From assembly GCA_019118345.1 (NCBI GenBank), contig DWZD01000038.1:1-64000 (forward strand): a stretch of DNA of 64,000 bases, read 5' to 3'. The position numbers were made by a program, and so were the translations under genes. This DNA is from Candidatus Desulfovibrio intestinavium. Its GTDB lineage: Bacteria > Desulfobacterota > Desulfovibrionia > Desulfovibrionales > Desulfovibrionaceae. Position 1 is the stretch's first letter, and every line of letters starts with the position of its first letter. A model generated the notes under the pieces. That model saw only the letters and a list, made by a program, of their open reading frames with translations, was not told the origin of the DNA and made no database searches. Positions 21,920 through 32,558 of this stretch are shown in pieces.

Positions 21920-22984
21920 TCAGCGCAGCAACAGCCGTACCCCGTGGGCTTCGGCAGGCAGCACCTCGCCGATGCAAGCCGCCAGATCCCCGGCTTCCGT
22001 CAACTCGGCGGCAATGCGCGGCATATCCTCGGCCGCCACGGCCAGCACCAGTCCGCCCGAGGTCTGGGCATCGAACAGGAGGCTTTCCAGCGCCTCGTCC
22101 AGAGCCGAAAGAACCTTGGTGCGAGCGGCGCAATAGTGCCGGTTGGCATGGCTGCCCGAAGGGATGAAGCCCAGCCGGGCAAAATCAAGCGCCTGCGGCA
22201 TGAGGGGGACATTTTCCACATCCAGCGCGATGCCGACCTGCGAGGCCTCAGCCATTTCCAGCAGATGACCGCCCAGCCCGAAACCAGTCACGTCCGTCGC
22301 CGCCGTGAGGCGGTAACGGGCAATAATCTCCCCGCCCACGCGATTCAGGCGGCCGCACCAGAAGCGCAGCTGCTCGGCAGCCTCTTCCCAGCCGTCCCAC
22401 TGCGCCTTGAGGGCCGTGGAGAGCACGCCCGTTCCGATGGGTTTGGTCAGCAGCAACCGCTGCCCGGGTTGCAGGCCCGAATTGACGGCAATGTGTCCGG
22501 GATCGATGAGACCGCTTACCGCCAGACCATACTTCAGCTCGTCATCCTGAACCGAATGGCCGCCGGCCAGCACCGCTCCCGCCTCAATGAGGGCATCCAG
22601 TCCGCCGCGCAGGATGCCGGCAATGGTTTCGTCCGCATCATCGGCCACCAGACAGGGCGGAAAGCAGCAAATGTTCATGGCCGACCACGGCTCGCCGCCC
22701 AGGGCGTAGACGTCCGACAGGGCATTGGCCGCGGCGATGCGTCCAAAGGCAAAGGCGTCGTTGACGAGGGGGGTGAGCACGTCCACGGTCTGCACCAGCG
22801 CCTTGCCCGGCGGCAGACGCAAAACCACGGCATCCTCGTTGCGCGCCCGCCCCGCCAGCACACGGGATTCCAGCTGCGGCGGCAATGAGGCCACAACATC
22901 AGCCAAGATATGCTCCAGAGCCTCTGGAGCGATCTTGGCCGCTCAACCCGCAGCGCGCGCTTTTTCCAGAAGCATCATAGGCAT
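21920..22984 (-). CDS. selD: Selenophosphate synthetase SelD, a selenoprotein (in-frame TGA)
   Basis: Makes selenophosphate from selenide and ATP, the selenium donor for Sec-tRNA. The 354-codon frame starts at ATG preceded by AGGAG and reads MPMMLLEKARAAG, then TGA at 22943-22945, then AAKIAPEALEHILADVVASL. The TGA falls in the GUAAKI motif at the catalytic Cys/Sec position of SelD, so it is read as selenocysteine, residue 14. A hairpin resembling a bacterial SECIS follows directly. Downstream are ATP-binding motifs NEDAVVLR, VLTPLVNDAFAFGRIAAANA, LSDVYALGGEPW and ATDVTGFGLGGHLLEMA. Conventional gene callers would truncate it to a start around 22906. It begins ten bases past the rplQ terminator. 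Confidence 0.95.
22902..22939 (-). promoter_or_regulatory. SECIS-like hairpin in selD
   Basis: It begins three bases after the TGA. Lower stem GCCAAGAT/ATCTTGGC (8 bp), an asymmetric internal loop (C versus AT), upper stem GCTCCAGA/TCTGGAGC (8 bp), apical loop GGC. The loop lies about 20 nt past the TGA, in the range that SelB uses in bacteria. The element is also coding sequence. Confidence 0.85.
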
Positions 22985-22993
22985 GACTCCTAT

Positions 22994-23016
22994 AAAAAAA
23001 GGGGCCAAAAGGCCCC
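22994..23016 (-). terminator. Terminator of the ribosomal superoperon
   Basis: On the minus strand GGGGCC-TTTT-GGCCCC is followed by seven T, 25 nt past the rplQ stop. The T tract ends only ten bases before the selD start codon. Confidence 0.92.
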
Positions 23017-23041
23017 TTGAAATGCCGCATGACTGCGGAAA

Positions 23042-23440
23042 TCAGGCGTTGGCAGCCGCCGCTTCAGGAGCGGGAGCGTCTTCACGCCGGGTCAGTTCGA
23101 TGATGGCCATGGGGGCATTGTCGCCCTTGCGCGGCATGGCCAGCTTCATAATGCGCGTGTAACCGCCGGGCACGCCGGCAAACTTGGGCCCGATTTCGTC
23201 AAACAGACGCTTGACGAGGGCATGATCACACAGCACACGGTAGGCCAGACGCCGGGCATGCAGGTCATTGCGCTTGGCGAGGGTGATGAGCGGCTCCACA
23301 ACGCCACGCAGTTCCTTGGCCTTCATTTCCGTGGTGCGAATGCGACCATGAGCCAGAAGCGCCTTGGCGAGATTGTGGAGCAGAGCCTTGCGGTGCGACG
23401 GCGTACGCGAAAGTTTTCTGCCGGAGTTGCTATGCCTCAT
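23042..23440 (-). CDS. rplQ: 50S ribosomal protein L17
   Basis: 132-residue L17 with the signature N-terminus [20 protein letters not shown] and internal [13 protein letters not shown]. It ends in an Ala-rich tail. Its start overlaps the 3' end of rpoA by 11 bp, which rules out the longer open frame running back into rpoA. Last gene of the alpha section. Confidence 0.97.
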   Translation of the reverse strand: MRHSNSGRKLSRTPSHRKALLHNLAKALLAHGRIRTTEMKAKELRGVVEPLITLAKRNDLHARRLAYRVLCDHALVKRLFDEIGPKFAGVPGGYTRIMKLAMPRKGDNAPMAIIELTRREDAPAPEAAAANA

Positions 23441-24473
23441 TTTGCTGCTTCCTTTTCCATTCCTGGTATTTCTTCTCGAAGCCGTCCACGCGCATGCCGA
23501 AGTCAAGGCCCATGTCCAGCAGCACGCCCTTGATTTCGTCAAGAGACTTGCGGCCAAAGTTCTTGGTCTTGAGCATGTCGGACTCGCTGCGCTGCACCAG
23601 CTCGCCCACAAGCGAGATATTGGCGCTGCGCAGGCAATTGGTGGCGCGGACGGAAAGTTCGAGATCATCAATGTTCTTGAAAAGATGCTCATTCAGCTCG
23701 CCGCTGTCGCTGCTGCCGGAATGGCAATCGCCGGAAATCCGCTCATCAAAGTTGATGAAGACGGAAATCTGATCCTTGATGATCTTGGCGCTGTAGGCAA
23801 TGGCGTCTTCGGGCGTGAGCGAGCCATCCGTCCAAACTTCCAGAATGAGCCGGTCATAGTTGGTCATCTGGCCGACGCGGGCCTGCTCCACGGTATAGGC
23901 GACCTTGCGCACCGGGGAGAAGCTCGAATCCAGCTTGATGAGGCCAATCTCGTCAGCAAGGCCCTCGTGCATGTCGGCCGGCATGTAGCCCTTGCCCATA
24001 CGGACTTCGAGTTCCATTTCCAGCACGATGTCCTCGGTGAGCGTGGCAATGTGCTGCTCGGGATTCAGGATGGTCACATGCTGATTTTCCTGAATGTCGG
24101 CAGCCGTCACGACGCCCTTGTGATCCACGCGCAGGCTCAGCCGCTGCGGCTCATCGGTATCCATGCGCAGGCGCACCTGCTTGAGGTTGAGCACGAGATC
24201 CGTCACATCCTCCAGCACGCCGTGAATGGTCGTGAACTCGTGCTGCACCCCGAGAACTTTCACGGAGACAAAGGCCGCCCCCTGCAGGGAAGCCAGAAGC
24301 ACGCGACGCATGGCATTGCCGATGGTAGTGCCGTATCCGCGCTCCAGCGGCTCGCACACGAACTTGCCGTGGGAGCTGCTGGCCGTCTCATCATCGCGCA
24401 CGATCTGATCGGGCTTGACCAGTTCGTTCCAGTTGCGCGAATTGATGAGGCGTTCGCCCTGTTTGTTAAGCAT
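23430..24473 (-). CDS. rpoA: DNA-directed RNA polymerase subunit alpha
   Basis: 347-residue alpha subunit. The N-terminal assembly domain contains [18 protein letters not shown] and the C-terminal domain contains [20 protein letters not shown] and [13 protein letters not shown], the helix-hairpin-helix that binds UP-element DNA and activators. It lies between rpsD and rplQ as in most bacteria. Slightly longer than the roughly 330 residues of enterobacterial alpha. Confidence 0.98.
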   Translation of the reverse strand: MLNKQGERLINSRNWNELVKPDQIVRDDETASSSHGKFVCEPLERGYGTTIGNAMRRVLLASLQGAAFVSVKVLGVQHEFTTIHGVLEDVTDLVLNLKQVRLRMDTDEPQRLSLRVDHKGVVTAADIQENQHVTILNPEQHIATLTEDIVLEMELEVRMGKGYMPADMHEGLADEIGLIKLDSSFSPVRKVAYTVEQARVGQMTNYDRLILEVWTDGSLTPEDAIAYSAKIIKDQISVFINFDERISGDCHSGSSDSGELNEHLFKNIDDLELSVRATNCLRSANISLVGELVQRSESDMLKTKNFGRKSLDEIKGVLLDMGLDFGMRVDGFEKKYQEWKRKQQNEA

Positions 24474-24485
24474 GGCTCACCCGCC

Positions 24486-25112
24486 TTATTTCGAGTAAAG
24501 TTCGACGATCAGCTGTTCGTTGACCGGGAACTGAATGTCATCACGCTGCGGCAGAGCTTTGACCGTCCCCTTGAAGGCCGCGCCGTCGGCTTCCAGCCAG
24601 GCGGGGCAGCCGCGACGGGCCAGCACTTCCTGGGCTTCGGCGATCACGGGGATCTTGCGGTTCTTTTCAGGCACTTCCACGGTATCGCCCACACGCACCT
24701 GCAGGGAAGGAATATTCACCTTGCGGCCGTTGAGGGTAAAGATGCCGTGGCGCACCAGCTGACGGGCCTGATTGCGGGAATTGGCAAAGCCCATGCGATA
24801 CACCACGTTGTCCAGGCGGCGTTCCAGAATGACGAGCAGGTTGGTACCGGTCACGCCCTTCTGCATGTCGGCCTTTTCAAAGTAGCCCCGGAACTGGCGT
24901 TCCAGAATGCCATAGGTGCGGCGGGTCTTCTGCTTTTCGCGCAGCTGCACCGCATATTCGCTGACCTTCTTCCGGGCGCGGCCATGCTGGCCGGGCGCAT
25001 ACGGACGACGATCCTGAGCACATTTGTCAGTGAAGCAACGGTCGCCCTTGAGGAAAAGCTTGCAGCCCTCACGACGACAGATGCGACATTTGGCTTCGGT
25101 ATATTTGGCCAT
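24486..25112 (-). CDS. rpsD: 30S ribosomal protein S4 (zinc-type)
   Basis: 208-residue S4, a primary 16S rRNA binder. The N-terminus carries four cysteines ([11 protein letters not shown] ... GDRCFTDKC), the zinc-binding form. The S4 RNA-binding domain ([37 protein letters not shown]) follows. It lies 12 bp from rpoA. Confidence 0.97.
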   Translation of the reverse strand: MAKYTEAKCRICRREGCKLFLKGDRCFTDKCAQDRRPYAPGQHGRARKKVSEYAVQLREKQKTRRTYGILERQFRGYFEKADMQKGVTGTNLLVILERRLDNVVYRMGFANSRNQARQLVRHGIFTLNGRKVNIPSLQVRVGDTVEVPEKNRKIPVIAEAQEVLARRGCPAWLEADGAAFKGTVKALPQRDDIQFPVNEQLIVELYSK

Positions 25113-25147
25113 GAATCAATCCTCTTGTAGCTGAAGCTGTCCGCCGG

Positions 25148-25537
25148 CTAGACGCGACGGCGCTTGGGCGGCCGGCAGCCGTTGTGCGGAATGGGCGTCA
25201 CATCACGAATGAAAGCCACACGGAAGCCGACGGCGGCAATGGCGCGCATGGCGGCTTCACGACCGGAGCCGGGGCCCTTCACATAGACGCCCACGGTACG
25301 CATGCCGTTGTCCTGAGCCTTGCGGGCAGCGGTTTCGGCAGCCACCTGCGCCGCAAAGGGCGTGGACTTGCGCGAACCCTTGAAGCCGCTCTGGCCGGAC
25401 GAGGCCCAGCTCACGGCATTGCCGCGGGTGTCGGTAAAGGTGATGATGGTATTGTTGAAAGAAGCCTGAATATGGGCAATGCCCACAGGAATGTTCTTCT
25501 TTTCCCTCTTCTTGACCGCTTTCTTGGGTCTGGCCAT
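25148..25537 (-). CDS. rpsK: 30S ribosomal protein S11
   Basis: 129 residues with a lysine-rich N-terminus, [21 protein letters not shown], and the C-terminal [17 protein letters not shown] that contacts mRNA near the Shine-Dalgarno helix. Usual neighbours rpsM and rpsD flank it. Confidence 0.98.
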   Translation of the reverse strand: MARPKKAVKKREKKNIPVGIAHIQASFNNTIITFTDTRGNAVSWASSGQSGFKGSRKSTPFAAQVAAETAARKAQDNGMRTVGVYVKGPGSGREAAMRAIAAVGFRVAFIRDVTPIPHNGCRPPKRRRV

Positions 25538-25568
25538 GACTACTGTCCCTCAATCTCTTTTGCGGATT

Positions 25569-25937
25569 TTACTTTTTCTTGCCCACGGCACCGCGGCGGG
25601 GACCCTTGCGGGTACGCGCGTTGGTGTGGGTACGCTGACCATGCACGGGCAAGCCGCGACGATGACGAAGGCCGCGATAGCAGCCAATGTCCATAAGGCG
25701 CTTGATATTGCTGGAAACCTCGCGACGGAGGTCGCCTTCCACCTTGTAGTTCTGCTCGAGTTCCTTGCGGATCTCGTTCACTTCATCGGCGGAGAGATCA
25801 TCAATATTGCGTTCCCAGTTGACACCGGTGGTGTCCAGGATCTTGAGGGCCGTATTGCGGCCAATGCCATAGATATAGGTAAGAGCAATGTCCACCCGTT
25901 TGCCGCGCGGCAAATCAACACCTGCAATTCTCGCCAC
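25569..25937 (-). CDS. rpsM: 30S ribosomal protein S13
   Basis: 122 residues beginning (M)[20 protein letters not shown], which indicates a GTG start; AGGAG lies 7 nt upstream. The tail contains [20 protein letters not shown] and the basic C-terminus that contacts P-site tRNA. The open frame further upstream covers rpmJ and is not translated as S13. Confidence 0.96.
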   Translation of the reverse strand: MARIAGVDLPRGKRVDIALTYIYGIGRNTALKILDTTGVNWERNIDDLSADEVNEIRKELEQNYKVEGDLRREVSSNIKRLMDIGCYRGLRHRRGLPVHGQRTHTNARTRKGPRRGAVGKKK

Positions 25938-25951
25938 AGTACGTCTCCTGC

Positions 25952-26065
25952 CTAGCCCTGGCGCTGCTTGTGCCGGGGGTTTTCGCAGATAACTCGAAGA
26001 ACGCCCTTGCGCCGGATAACTTTGCACTTGGGGCATATTTTCTTGACGGAAGGTCTGACTTTCAT
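25952..26065 (-). CDS. rpmJ: 50S ribosomal protein L36 (zinc-type)
   Basis: 37 residues, [20 protein letters not shown] ... [13 protein letters not shown], with the CxxC...C...H zinc ribbon. infA, often just upstream, is absent; map lies 146 bp away. In that gap TTGACA (overlapping the map stop) with TAAAGG at 17 nt is a possible promoter for the alpha section. Confidence 0.96.
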
Positions 26066-26211
26066 AACTCGTCTCCAGTTGGCGGCAAGGTCAAGCCTTG
26101 CATGGCCCGAATAATCATACCGAATACCGGCCGGAAATCCGGGCCAGTGGGCTGCTCCTCGCATCACTTCTCAGCGGGAACAGAAACCTTTATCCATCTT
26201 TTTCCTGACTG

Positions 26212-27006
26212 TCAACTGCCAATGGTACGCCTGTTGAGGCCGCGATCCGAAATGCTCAAAATGCGCGGCCCGTCATGGGTGATGGCAACGCTGTGCTCAA
26301 AGTGCGCAGCCCATTTGCCGTCACGGGTCACAGCCGTCCACTGGTCATCCAGAATGTCCACTTCATGCGTGCCGATGGTCACCATCGGCTCAATGGCGAT
26401 GACCATGCCGTTCTGCAGGGTCAGCCCCCGCATGCCCGGCTTGAAGTTGGGCACTTCCGGTTTTTCGTGCATCTTGGCGCCGACGCCGTGACCGACAAAG
26501 CGCCGCACGACATTGAAGCCCGCCGCCTCCACATGGGCCTGCACCGCCGCGCCGATGGCGTACACGTCATTGCCGGCGCGGGCCTGTTCAATGCCCACAT
26601 AGAGGCTTTCCTCGGTGACCTGCATGAGCCTGCGGGCCTCCTCGCTCACCTGCCCCACCGGGAAGGTGCGCGCGGCGTCGCCCACAAAGCCCTCATACAC
26701 CACGCCCATGTCCACGCTGACGATATCGCCTTCCTCAAGCAGCCGCGCGGAAGGAAAGCCGTGAACAACCTGCTCGTTGACGGAACAGCAGGTGGCGTAG
26801 GGGTAGCCGCAATAGCCGAGAAAGGCCGGCTTCACCTTGTATGCCGCACACATCTCGCGTGCGATCTCCTCAAAGCGCATGGTCGGCACCCCCGGGGCGA
26901 CAGCATCCCCGATGGCGTCCAGAATATTGGCCACCATCCGGTTCGCCTCACGAAGGCAGGCGATCTCGCGATCGTTCTTGATGAATGCGCCTTGATACTT
27001 CTTCAT
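26212..27006 (-). CDS. map: Methionine aminopeptidase, type I
   Basis: Removes initiator methionine from nascent chains. In the 264-residue protein the metal ligands are visible: VDMGVVYEGFVGDAARTF (two Asp), FVGHGVGAKMHE (His), IAIEPMVTIG (Glu), and AHFEHSVAIT (Glu). YATCCSVNEQVVHGFP holds the active-site His. It follows secY by 15 bp; adk, common between them in other phyla, is missing. Confidence 0.97.
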   Translation of the reverse strand: MKKYQGAFIKNDREIACLREANRMVANILDAIGDAVAPGVPTMRFEEIAREMCAAYKVKPAFLGYCGYPYATCCSVNEQVVHGFPSARLLEEGDIVSVDMGVVYEGFVGDAARTFPVGQVSEEARRLMQVTEESLYVGIEQARAGNDVYAIGAAVQAHVEAAGFNVVRRFVGHGVGAKMHEKPEVPNFKPGMRGLTLQNGMVIAIEPMVTIGTHEVDILDDQWTAVTRDGKWAAHFEHSVAITHDGPRILSISDRGLNRRTIGS

Positions 27007-27021
27007 GCCATCTATCCCCGA

Positions 27022-28332
<1,311 letters not shown>

Positions 28333-28434
28333 GCAATTCTCGTTCGTTTTGCTCCTGCATCACGCCAGCGGAAGCCTGCCCCGTGGTTCGGAAGGCAGGC
28401 ATCCGCTGGCGCCGCAGTCGGACATTGACTTTTT

Positions 28435-28896
28435 TTATTCGGCAGGAGCCGCTTCCAGCTCCTTGACCTCGCCGCCGGCCTGACGGATTTTTTCCGCCGC
28501 GGCCTGGCTGAACTTGTGGGCTTCCACCTTGACGGCGGCATTCACGCTGCCGCGGGACAGCACCTTGACCGGCGCGCCCATGCGGGCGAGACCGCGCGCA
28601 TAGATGTCGTCCAGGGTGATGTCGCTCTTGCCTTCGAAGGCTTCCAGCAGACGGTCAAGATTAATGACGTCGTAGGTCACCTTGAAGAGGAAGTTCTTGA
28701 AGCCGTGTTTGGGCAGGCGGCGCTGCAGCGGCATCTGGCCGCCTTCAAAGCCGGGACGGACGCCGCCGCCGGCACGGGCATTCTGACCCTTGTGACCCTT
28801 GCCGGACGTGCAGCCCAGACCGGAACCGGCCCCGCGGCCCACGCGACGGCGCGTTTTGCGCTCTTCCGGGAAGGGAAAGAGATTGTGCAGTTGCAT
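28435..28896 (-). CDS. rplO: 50S ribosomal protein L15
   Basis: 153 residues starting MQLHNLFPFPEERKTRRRVG, with the Gly/Arg-rich N-terminal extension (GRGAGSGLGCTSGKGHKGQN) that reaches into the 50S core. AGGAG lies upstream. The longer frame starting 11 codons earlier overlaps the rpmD stop and is unlikely. secY follows after about 100 bp. Confidence 0.97.
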   Translation of the reverse strand: MQLHNLFPFPEERKTRRRVGRGAGSGLGCTSGKGHKGQNARAGGGVRPGFEGGQMPLQRRLPKHGFKNFLFKVTYDVINLDRLLEAFEGKSDITLDDIYARGLARMGAPVKVLSRGSVNAAVKVEAHKFSQAAAEKIRQAGGEVKELEAAPAE

Positions 28897-28921
28897 GATC
28901 CTAACTCCTCCGGCGCGGTGA

Positions 28922-29098
28922 TTAGTCAATCACCTTCACCAGGTGCGAAACTTTGGCAATGATGCCCCGGATGGCCGGGGTGTCCTGGAACGTCCTGACC
29001 TTTTCGCGACGCTTGAGGCCAAGGGAGTCCAACAGCTTGCGCTGGGCCGGCGTGCTGCCGATGCGCGAGCGCACGAGTTTGACCTTGATTTCCGCCAT
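28922..29098 (-). CDS. rpmD: 50S ribosomal protein L30
   Basis: A short gene of 58 codons between rpsE and rplO: MAEIKVKLVRSRIGSTPAQR, then KLLDSLGLKRR, then TPAIRGIIAKVSHLVKVID. Length and the (I/V)KLVRSRIG pattern are diagnostic for L30. Start is two bases after the rpsE stop. Confidence 0.96.
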   Translation of the reverse strand: MAEIKVKLVRSRIGSTPAQRKLLDSLGLKRREKVRTFQDTPAIRGIIAKVSHLVKVID

Positions 29099-29100
29099 GA

Positions 29101-29610
29101 CTACTTCCTCGGGGCTTCGAGCTTCTTGCCGCGCAGTTCGGAGACTTCGTCCGCGCTCCGCAGGGAAACCAGTCCCTGCATGGTCGCACGCAGCACGTTG
29201 TGGGGATTGTTGGTGCCGATGGCCTTGGCCAGCACGTCGCGCACGCCCACGGCTTCCATGACCGCGCGCACGGCGCCGCCGGCGATGATGCCGGTACCTT
29301 CGGAGGCGGGCTTCAGCATGACGCGCCCGGCGCCGAAGCGGCCCAGCACCTCATACGGCAGGGTACCGTCCACCAGCGGAATCTGCACCCGGCTCTTGCG
29401 GGCGCGCTCGGTCGCCTTGCGCAGGGCTTCGGGCACTTCCTGGGCCTTGCCCAGGCCAAAGCCCACGCCGCCCTTGCCGTCACCGACGACCACCAGCGCG
29501 CTGAAGCTGAAACGACGACCGCCCTTGACGACCTTGGCCACGCGATTCAGGGCGACGATCTTCTCGATTTCGCCCAGTTCGTTCATCGGGGTTTCGGTAT
29601 TTTCACGCAT
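29101..29610 (-). CDS. rpsE: 30S ribosomal protein S5
   Basis: 169 residues. [20 protein letters not shown] and the [19 protein letters not shown] segment mark the double-stranded RNA-binding fold involved in translational accuracy. The ATG is one base past the rplR stop, with GGAG inside the rplR end. Confidence 0.98.
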   Translation of the reverse strand: MRENTETPMNELGEIEKIVALNRVAKVVKGGRRFSFSALVVVGDGKGGVGFGLGKAQEVPEALRKATERARKSRVQIPLVDGTLPYEVLGRFGAGRVMLKPASEGTGIIAGGAVRAVMEAVGVRDVLAKAIGTNNPHNVLRATMQGLVSLRSADEVSELRGKKLEAPRK

Positions 29611-29611
29611 A

Positions 29612-29971
29612 TTAGAACTCCAGGCCGCCTTCGCGCGCGCCGTCTGCCACGGCTTTCACCCGGCCGTGGTAAAGGTAACCGTTGCGATCGAACACCACCT
29701 GGCTGATATTCTTTTCCTTGGCCAGACGGGCGATTTCCTTGCCGACCTTGGTGGCGCCTTCAAGATTGCAGTGCACGCCGGCTTCGGTCTTGGCCAGCTG
29801 CAGGGTGGAGGCGGAAACAAGGGTCGCGCCTTCGATGTCGTTCACGATCTGCGCATAGATGTGCATGTTGGAACGGTAGACCACCAGACGCGGACGCTCG
29901 GGGGTGCCGTTGACCTTCTTGCGGATGCGGATCTTGCGGCGCTGACGGGATTCATTCTTGGAAAGTTTCAT
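29612..29971 (-). CDS. rplR: 50S ribosomal protein L18
   Basis: 119 residues with an N-terminal basic tail ([20 protein letters not shown]), [17 protein letters not shown], and the C-terminal [20 protein letters not shown] that binds 5S rRNA. Usual order rplF-rplR-rpsE. Confidence 0.98.
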   Translation of the reverse strand: MKLSKNESRQRRKIRIRKKVNGTPERPRLVVYRSNMHIYAQIVNDIEGATLVSASTLQLAKTEAGVHCNLEGATKVGKEIARLAKEKNISQVVFDRNGYLYHGRVKAVADGAREGGLEF

Positions 29972-29984
29972 GTGCGCCCCCTAC

Positions 29985-30524
29985 CTACTTCTTGCCGCCG
30001 GACTTGCCGACCTTGCGGCGAATCGTTTCGGTGGTGTACTTGATGCCCTTGCCCTTGTAGGGTTCAGGCTTGCGGATACGGCGAATCTTGGCGGCCATTT
30101 CGCCCACAAGTTCCTTGCTGACGCCGGTGAGGGTCAGCACCTGACCTTCGGCGCTGGCCTTGATGCCTTCGGGCAGTTCCACGATCACCGGATGCGAATA
30201 GCCGACGGAAAGTTCCACCATGTTGCCCTTGACGGCCACACGGTAACCCACGCCGATGACTTCCAGGGACTTGGAAAAGCCCTTGGTCACGCCTTCGATG
30301 CAGTTGGCCAGCAGGGTGCGGCGCAGGCCGTGCTGGGCGCGGCTCTGGCGGGTTTCCTCCAGACGGGTGATGACCACCTGTCCGTCGGCCAGTTCATACT
30401 TGAGCAGGCTGCACACAGGCGTGCTCATGGTGCCCTTGGGTCCCTTCACTTCCACAACATCCGTGCCGATCTTGACGTCAACGCCGGAAGGCACGGCAAT
30501 AGGCTGTTTTCCAATTCGAGACAT
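29985..30524 (-). CDS. rplF: 50S ribosomal protein L6
   Basis: 179 residues starting MSRIGKQPIAVPSGVDVKIG and ending with PEPYKGKGIKYTTETIRRKV, the conserved C-terminal rRNA contact. The open frame upstream overlaps rpsH and is not used. Confidence 0.98.
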   Translation of the reverse strand: MSRIGKQPIAVPSGVDVKIGTDVVEVKGPKGTMSTPVCSLLKYELADGQVVITRLEETRQSRAQHGLRRTLLANCIEGVTKGFSKSLEVIGVGYRVAVKGNMVELSVGYSHPVIVELPEGIKASAEGQVLTLTGVSKELVGEMAAKIRRIRKPEPYKGKGIKYTTETIRRKVGKSGGKK

Positions 30525-30534
30525 GGTGCACCGC

Positions 30535-30915
30535 CTACCAGATTTCACACAGAAGTTCGCCGCCCACCTTCTTTTCATGGGCGGTCATGCCGTCCAGCAC
30601 GCCGCTGGACGTGGACAGAATGCAGATGCCGAGGCCGTTCTGTACCTTGGGAATGCTGTGCGCGCCCACATACACGCGGCGACCGGGGGTGCTCACGCGC
30701 TTCAGGCCCGAAATGGCAGCCTTGCCCTTGAGGTACTTCAGGGTGATGGTGATGTTCCGCTCATCCGTGGCCACGTCTTCGACGTAACCTTCCCGCTTGA
30801 GGATGTCGGCAAGCGCCACTTTCATCTTCGAGCGCGGCACATTCACTTCCTTGTGCAGGGCCAAATGTGCGTTGCGGATACGGGTCAGCATATCCGCAAT
30901 AGGATCTGTCATCAT
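30535..30915 (-). CDS. rpsH: 30S ribosomal protein S8
   Basis: 126 residues, TDPIADMLTRIRNAHLALHK at the N-terminus and GICILSTSSGVLDGMTAHEK near the C-terminus, the 16S rRNA-binding motif. Two adjacent ATG codons are possible starts; the first has AGGAG at 6 nt. S8 is a known translational repressor of the spc operon in E. coli. Here the gene comes right after the internal terminator. Confidence 0.97.
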   Translation of the reverse strand: MMTDPIADMLTRIRNAHLALHKEVNVPRSKMKVALADILKREGYVEDVATDERNITITLKYLKGKAAISGLKRVSTPGRRVYVGAHSIPKVQNGLGICILSTSSGVLDGMTAHEKKVGGELLCEIW

Positions 30916-31038
30916 CGATAGCTCCTAACTACATGTTGTTATCCGCAGGGTTGTCGGCCCCATGCCGATACTTCCCGACGTGAATTGCTGTCTTTACCCC
31001 ATGCAAAGGCAAAATGCAAGCCCCGCGCCGGGGCACGG

Positions 31039-31069
31039 AAAAAAAGGGGACGAACCGGAGTCCGTCCCC
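31039..31069 (-). terminator. Intrinsic terminator inside the spc operon (rpsN/rpsH gap)
   Basis: On the minus strand GGGGACGGAC-TCCG-GTTCGTCCCC, a 10-bp stem (one G-T pair) with a UCCG tetraloop, is followed by seven T. It lies 24 nt past the rpsN stop and about 120 nt before rpsH. Promoter-like TTGCAT...TAAAGA (17-nt spacer) follows in that gap but is a weak match. Confidence 0.85.
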
Positions 31070-31092
31070 TTGGGCGTTATCAGTACAACGAA

Positions 31093-31278
31093 CTACCAGC
31101 TGGACTTGCGAACGCCGGGCAGCTCGCCGCGCAGGGCCATGTTGCGGAAGCAGATGCGGCAGATGCCGAACTGACGCATGAAGGCCCGCGGACGCCCGCA
31201 AATGGGGCAGCGGTTGTAGGCGCGCGAGCTGAACTTGGCCTTGCGCCGGGCTTTGACTTCAAGAGAGGTGCGCGACAT
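31093..31278 (-). CDS. rpsN: 30S ribosomal protein S14, zinc-type
   Basis: 61-residue type Z S14, [20 protein letters not shown] followed by [20 protein letters not shown], the four-Cys zinc finger. Much shorter than the zinc-free enterobacterial form (about 100 residues). Confidence 0.97.
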   Translation of the reverse strand: MSRTSLEVKARRKAKFSSRAYNRCPICGRPRAFMRQFGICRICFRNMALRGELPGVRKSSW

Positions 31279-31287
31279 AGCTTACTC

Positions 31288-31827
31288 CTACTTGCGGAAG
31301 GGCATGCCCAGCTGATCCAGAAGGAACTTGCCTTCCTTGTCGGTGCCGGCAGTGGTCACAATGGTGATGTTCATGCCCTTGGGATTTTCCACGCGATCCA
31401 CTTCCAGCTCGGGGAAGATGGTGTGTTCCTTGATGCCAAGGGTGAAGTTGCCGCGACCGTCGAAGCCGCGATCCGGAATGCCGCGGAAGTCGCGCACGCG
31501 GGGCAGGGCAAAGTTCATCAGCTTGTCCAGGAAATCCCACATGCGATCCTTGCGCAGGGTGACGCGAGCGCCGATGGGCATGCCTTCACGCAGCTTGAAG
31601 GAGGCGATGGACTTCTTGGCGCGGGTCACCACGGCCTTCTGCCCGGCGATGGCCGACAGTTCAGCCACGGCCTCTTCCATGAGCTTGTTGTTCTGGCTGG
31701 CGGCGCCCAGACCGATATTCAGGGAGATTTTCTGAATCCCGGGCAGTTGCATGGGGGAGCTGTAATTAAACTCCTTCTGCAGTACCGGAATCACCTTCTC
31801 CCGATAAATCTTTTCAAGGCGGGTCAT
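31288..31827 (-). CDS. rplE: 50S ribosomal protein L5
   Basis: 179 residues with [40 protein letters not shown] and a C-terminal DQLGMPFRK. Binds 5S rRNA and P-site tRNA. Nine bases separate it from rplX. Confidence 0.98.
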   Translation of the reverse strand: MTRLEKIYREKVIPVLQKEFNYSSPMQLPGIQKISLNIGLGAASQNNKLMEEAVAELSAIAGQKAVVTRAKKSIASFKLREGMPIGARVTLRKDRMWDFLDKLMNFALPRVRDFRGIPDRGFDGRGNFTLGIKEHTIFPELEVDRVENPKGMNITIVTTAGTDKEGKFLLDQLGMPFRK

Positions 31828-31836
31828 CGTATCACC

Positions 31837-32169
31837 TTATTCCATGACTTCGTTGCACTCTTTGCAGAAGCGCACTTTCTTGGTTTTGCCTTCGGACTCA
31901 ATGTACTTGTAGCCCACGCGGGTCGGCTTGGCGCAGGCCGGGCAGACCACCATCACATTGGACACATGCAGAGGCATTTCCTTTTCCACGATGCCGCCGG
32001 GCTGCTGCGCATAGGGATTGGGGCGCATATGGCGCTTGGCCACGTTCACCTTCTCCACCAGCACGCGATCCTTCTTCTTGAGGATCTTCAGCACCTTGCC
32101 GACTTTCCCCTTGTCCTTGCCGGTGATGACCATCACCTTGTCGTCCTTGCGGATACGATACGCTTTCAT
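31837..32169 (-). CDS. rplX: 50S ribosomal protein L24
   Basis: 110 residues with the KOW motif ([20 protein letters not shown]) and a C-terminal CxxC pair set (CPAC ... CKEC). I choose MKAYRIRK because AGGAG lies 6 nt from that ATG; another ATG two codons earlier directly abuts the binding site and is too close. L24 initiates 50S assembly. Confidence 0.96.
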   Translation of the reverse strand: MKAYRIRKDDKVMVITGKDKGKVGKVLKILKKKDRVLVEKVNVAKRHMRPNPYAQQPGGIVEKEMPLHVSNVMVVCPACAKPTRVGYKYIESEGKTKKVRFCKECNEVME

Positions 32170-32178
32170 CGTCATCTC

Positions 32179-32547
32179 CTAGAGCACTTCCGGGGCAAGG
32201 GAAATGATCTTCATGAAGTTGGCGGCGCGCAGCTCGCGGGCCACGGGGCCAAAAATGCGGGTCCCCACGGGCTCGCCCTGATTGGAGAGCAGCACGGCGG
32301 CGTTGCCGTCAAACTTGATGTAGCTGCCGTCCATGCGCCGCACTTCCTTGGCGGTACGCACGATGACGGCCTTCATCACATCGCCCTTCTTGACCTTGCT
32401 GTGGGGCATGGCTTCCTTGACGGACACCACGATGATGTCGCCCACGGAAGCGTAACGACGGTGCGAACCGCCCAACACCTTGATGCAGGCCACCTTTTTG
32501 GCGCCGGAATTGTCGGCCACCTGAAGCGTCGATTCTACCTGGATCAT
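32179..32547 (-). CDS. rplN: 50S ribosomal protein L14
   Basis: 122 residues beginning [20 protein letters not shown], the family signature, then [20 protein letters not shown]. Contacts the 30S subunit at bridge B8. First gene after rpsQ in the usual order. Confidence 0.98.
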   Translation of the reverse strand: MIQVESTLQVADNSGAKKVACIKVLGGSHRRYASVGDIIVVSVKEAMPHSKVKKGDVMKAVIVRTAKEVRRMDGSYIKFDGNAAVLLSNQGEPVGTRIFGPVARELRAANFMKIISLAPEVL

Positions 32548-32558
32548 GGCGTTTACCC

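Noticed and set aside
21920..22906. SelD starting at a TTG after the TGA
   Set aside because: This start lacks a binding site and drops the conserved catalytic motif. The upstream ATG with AGGAG and the SECIS-like hairpin explain the TGA better.
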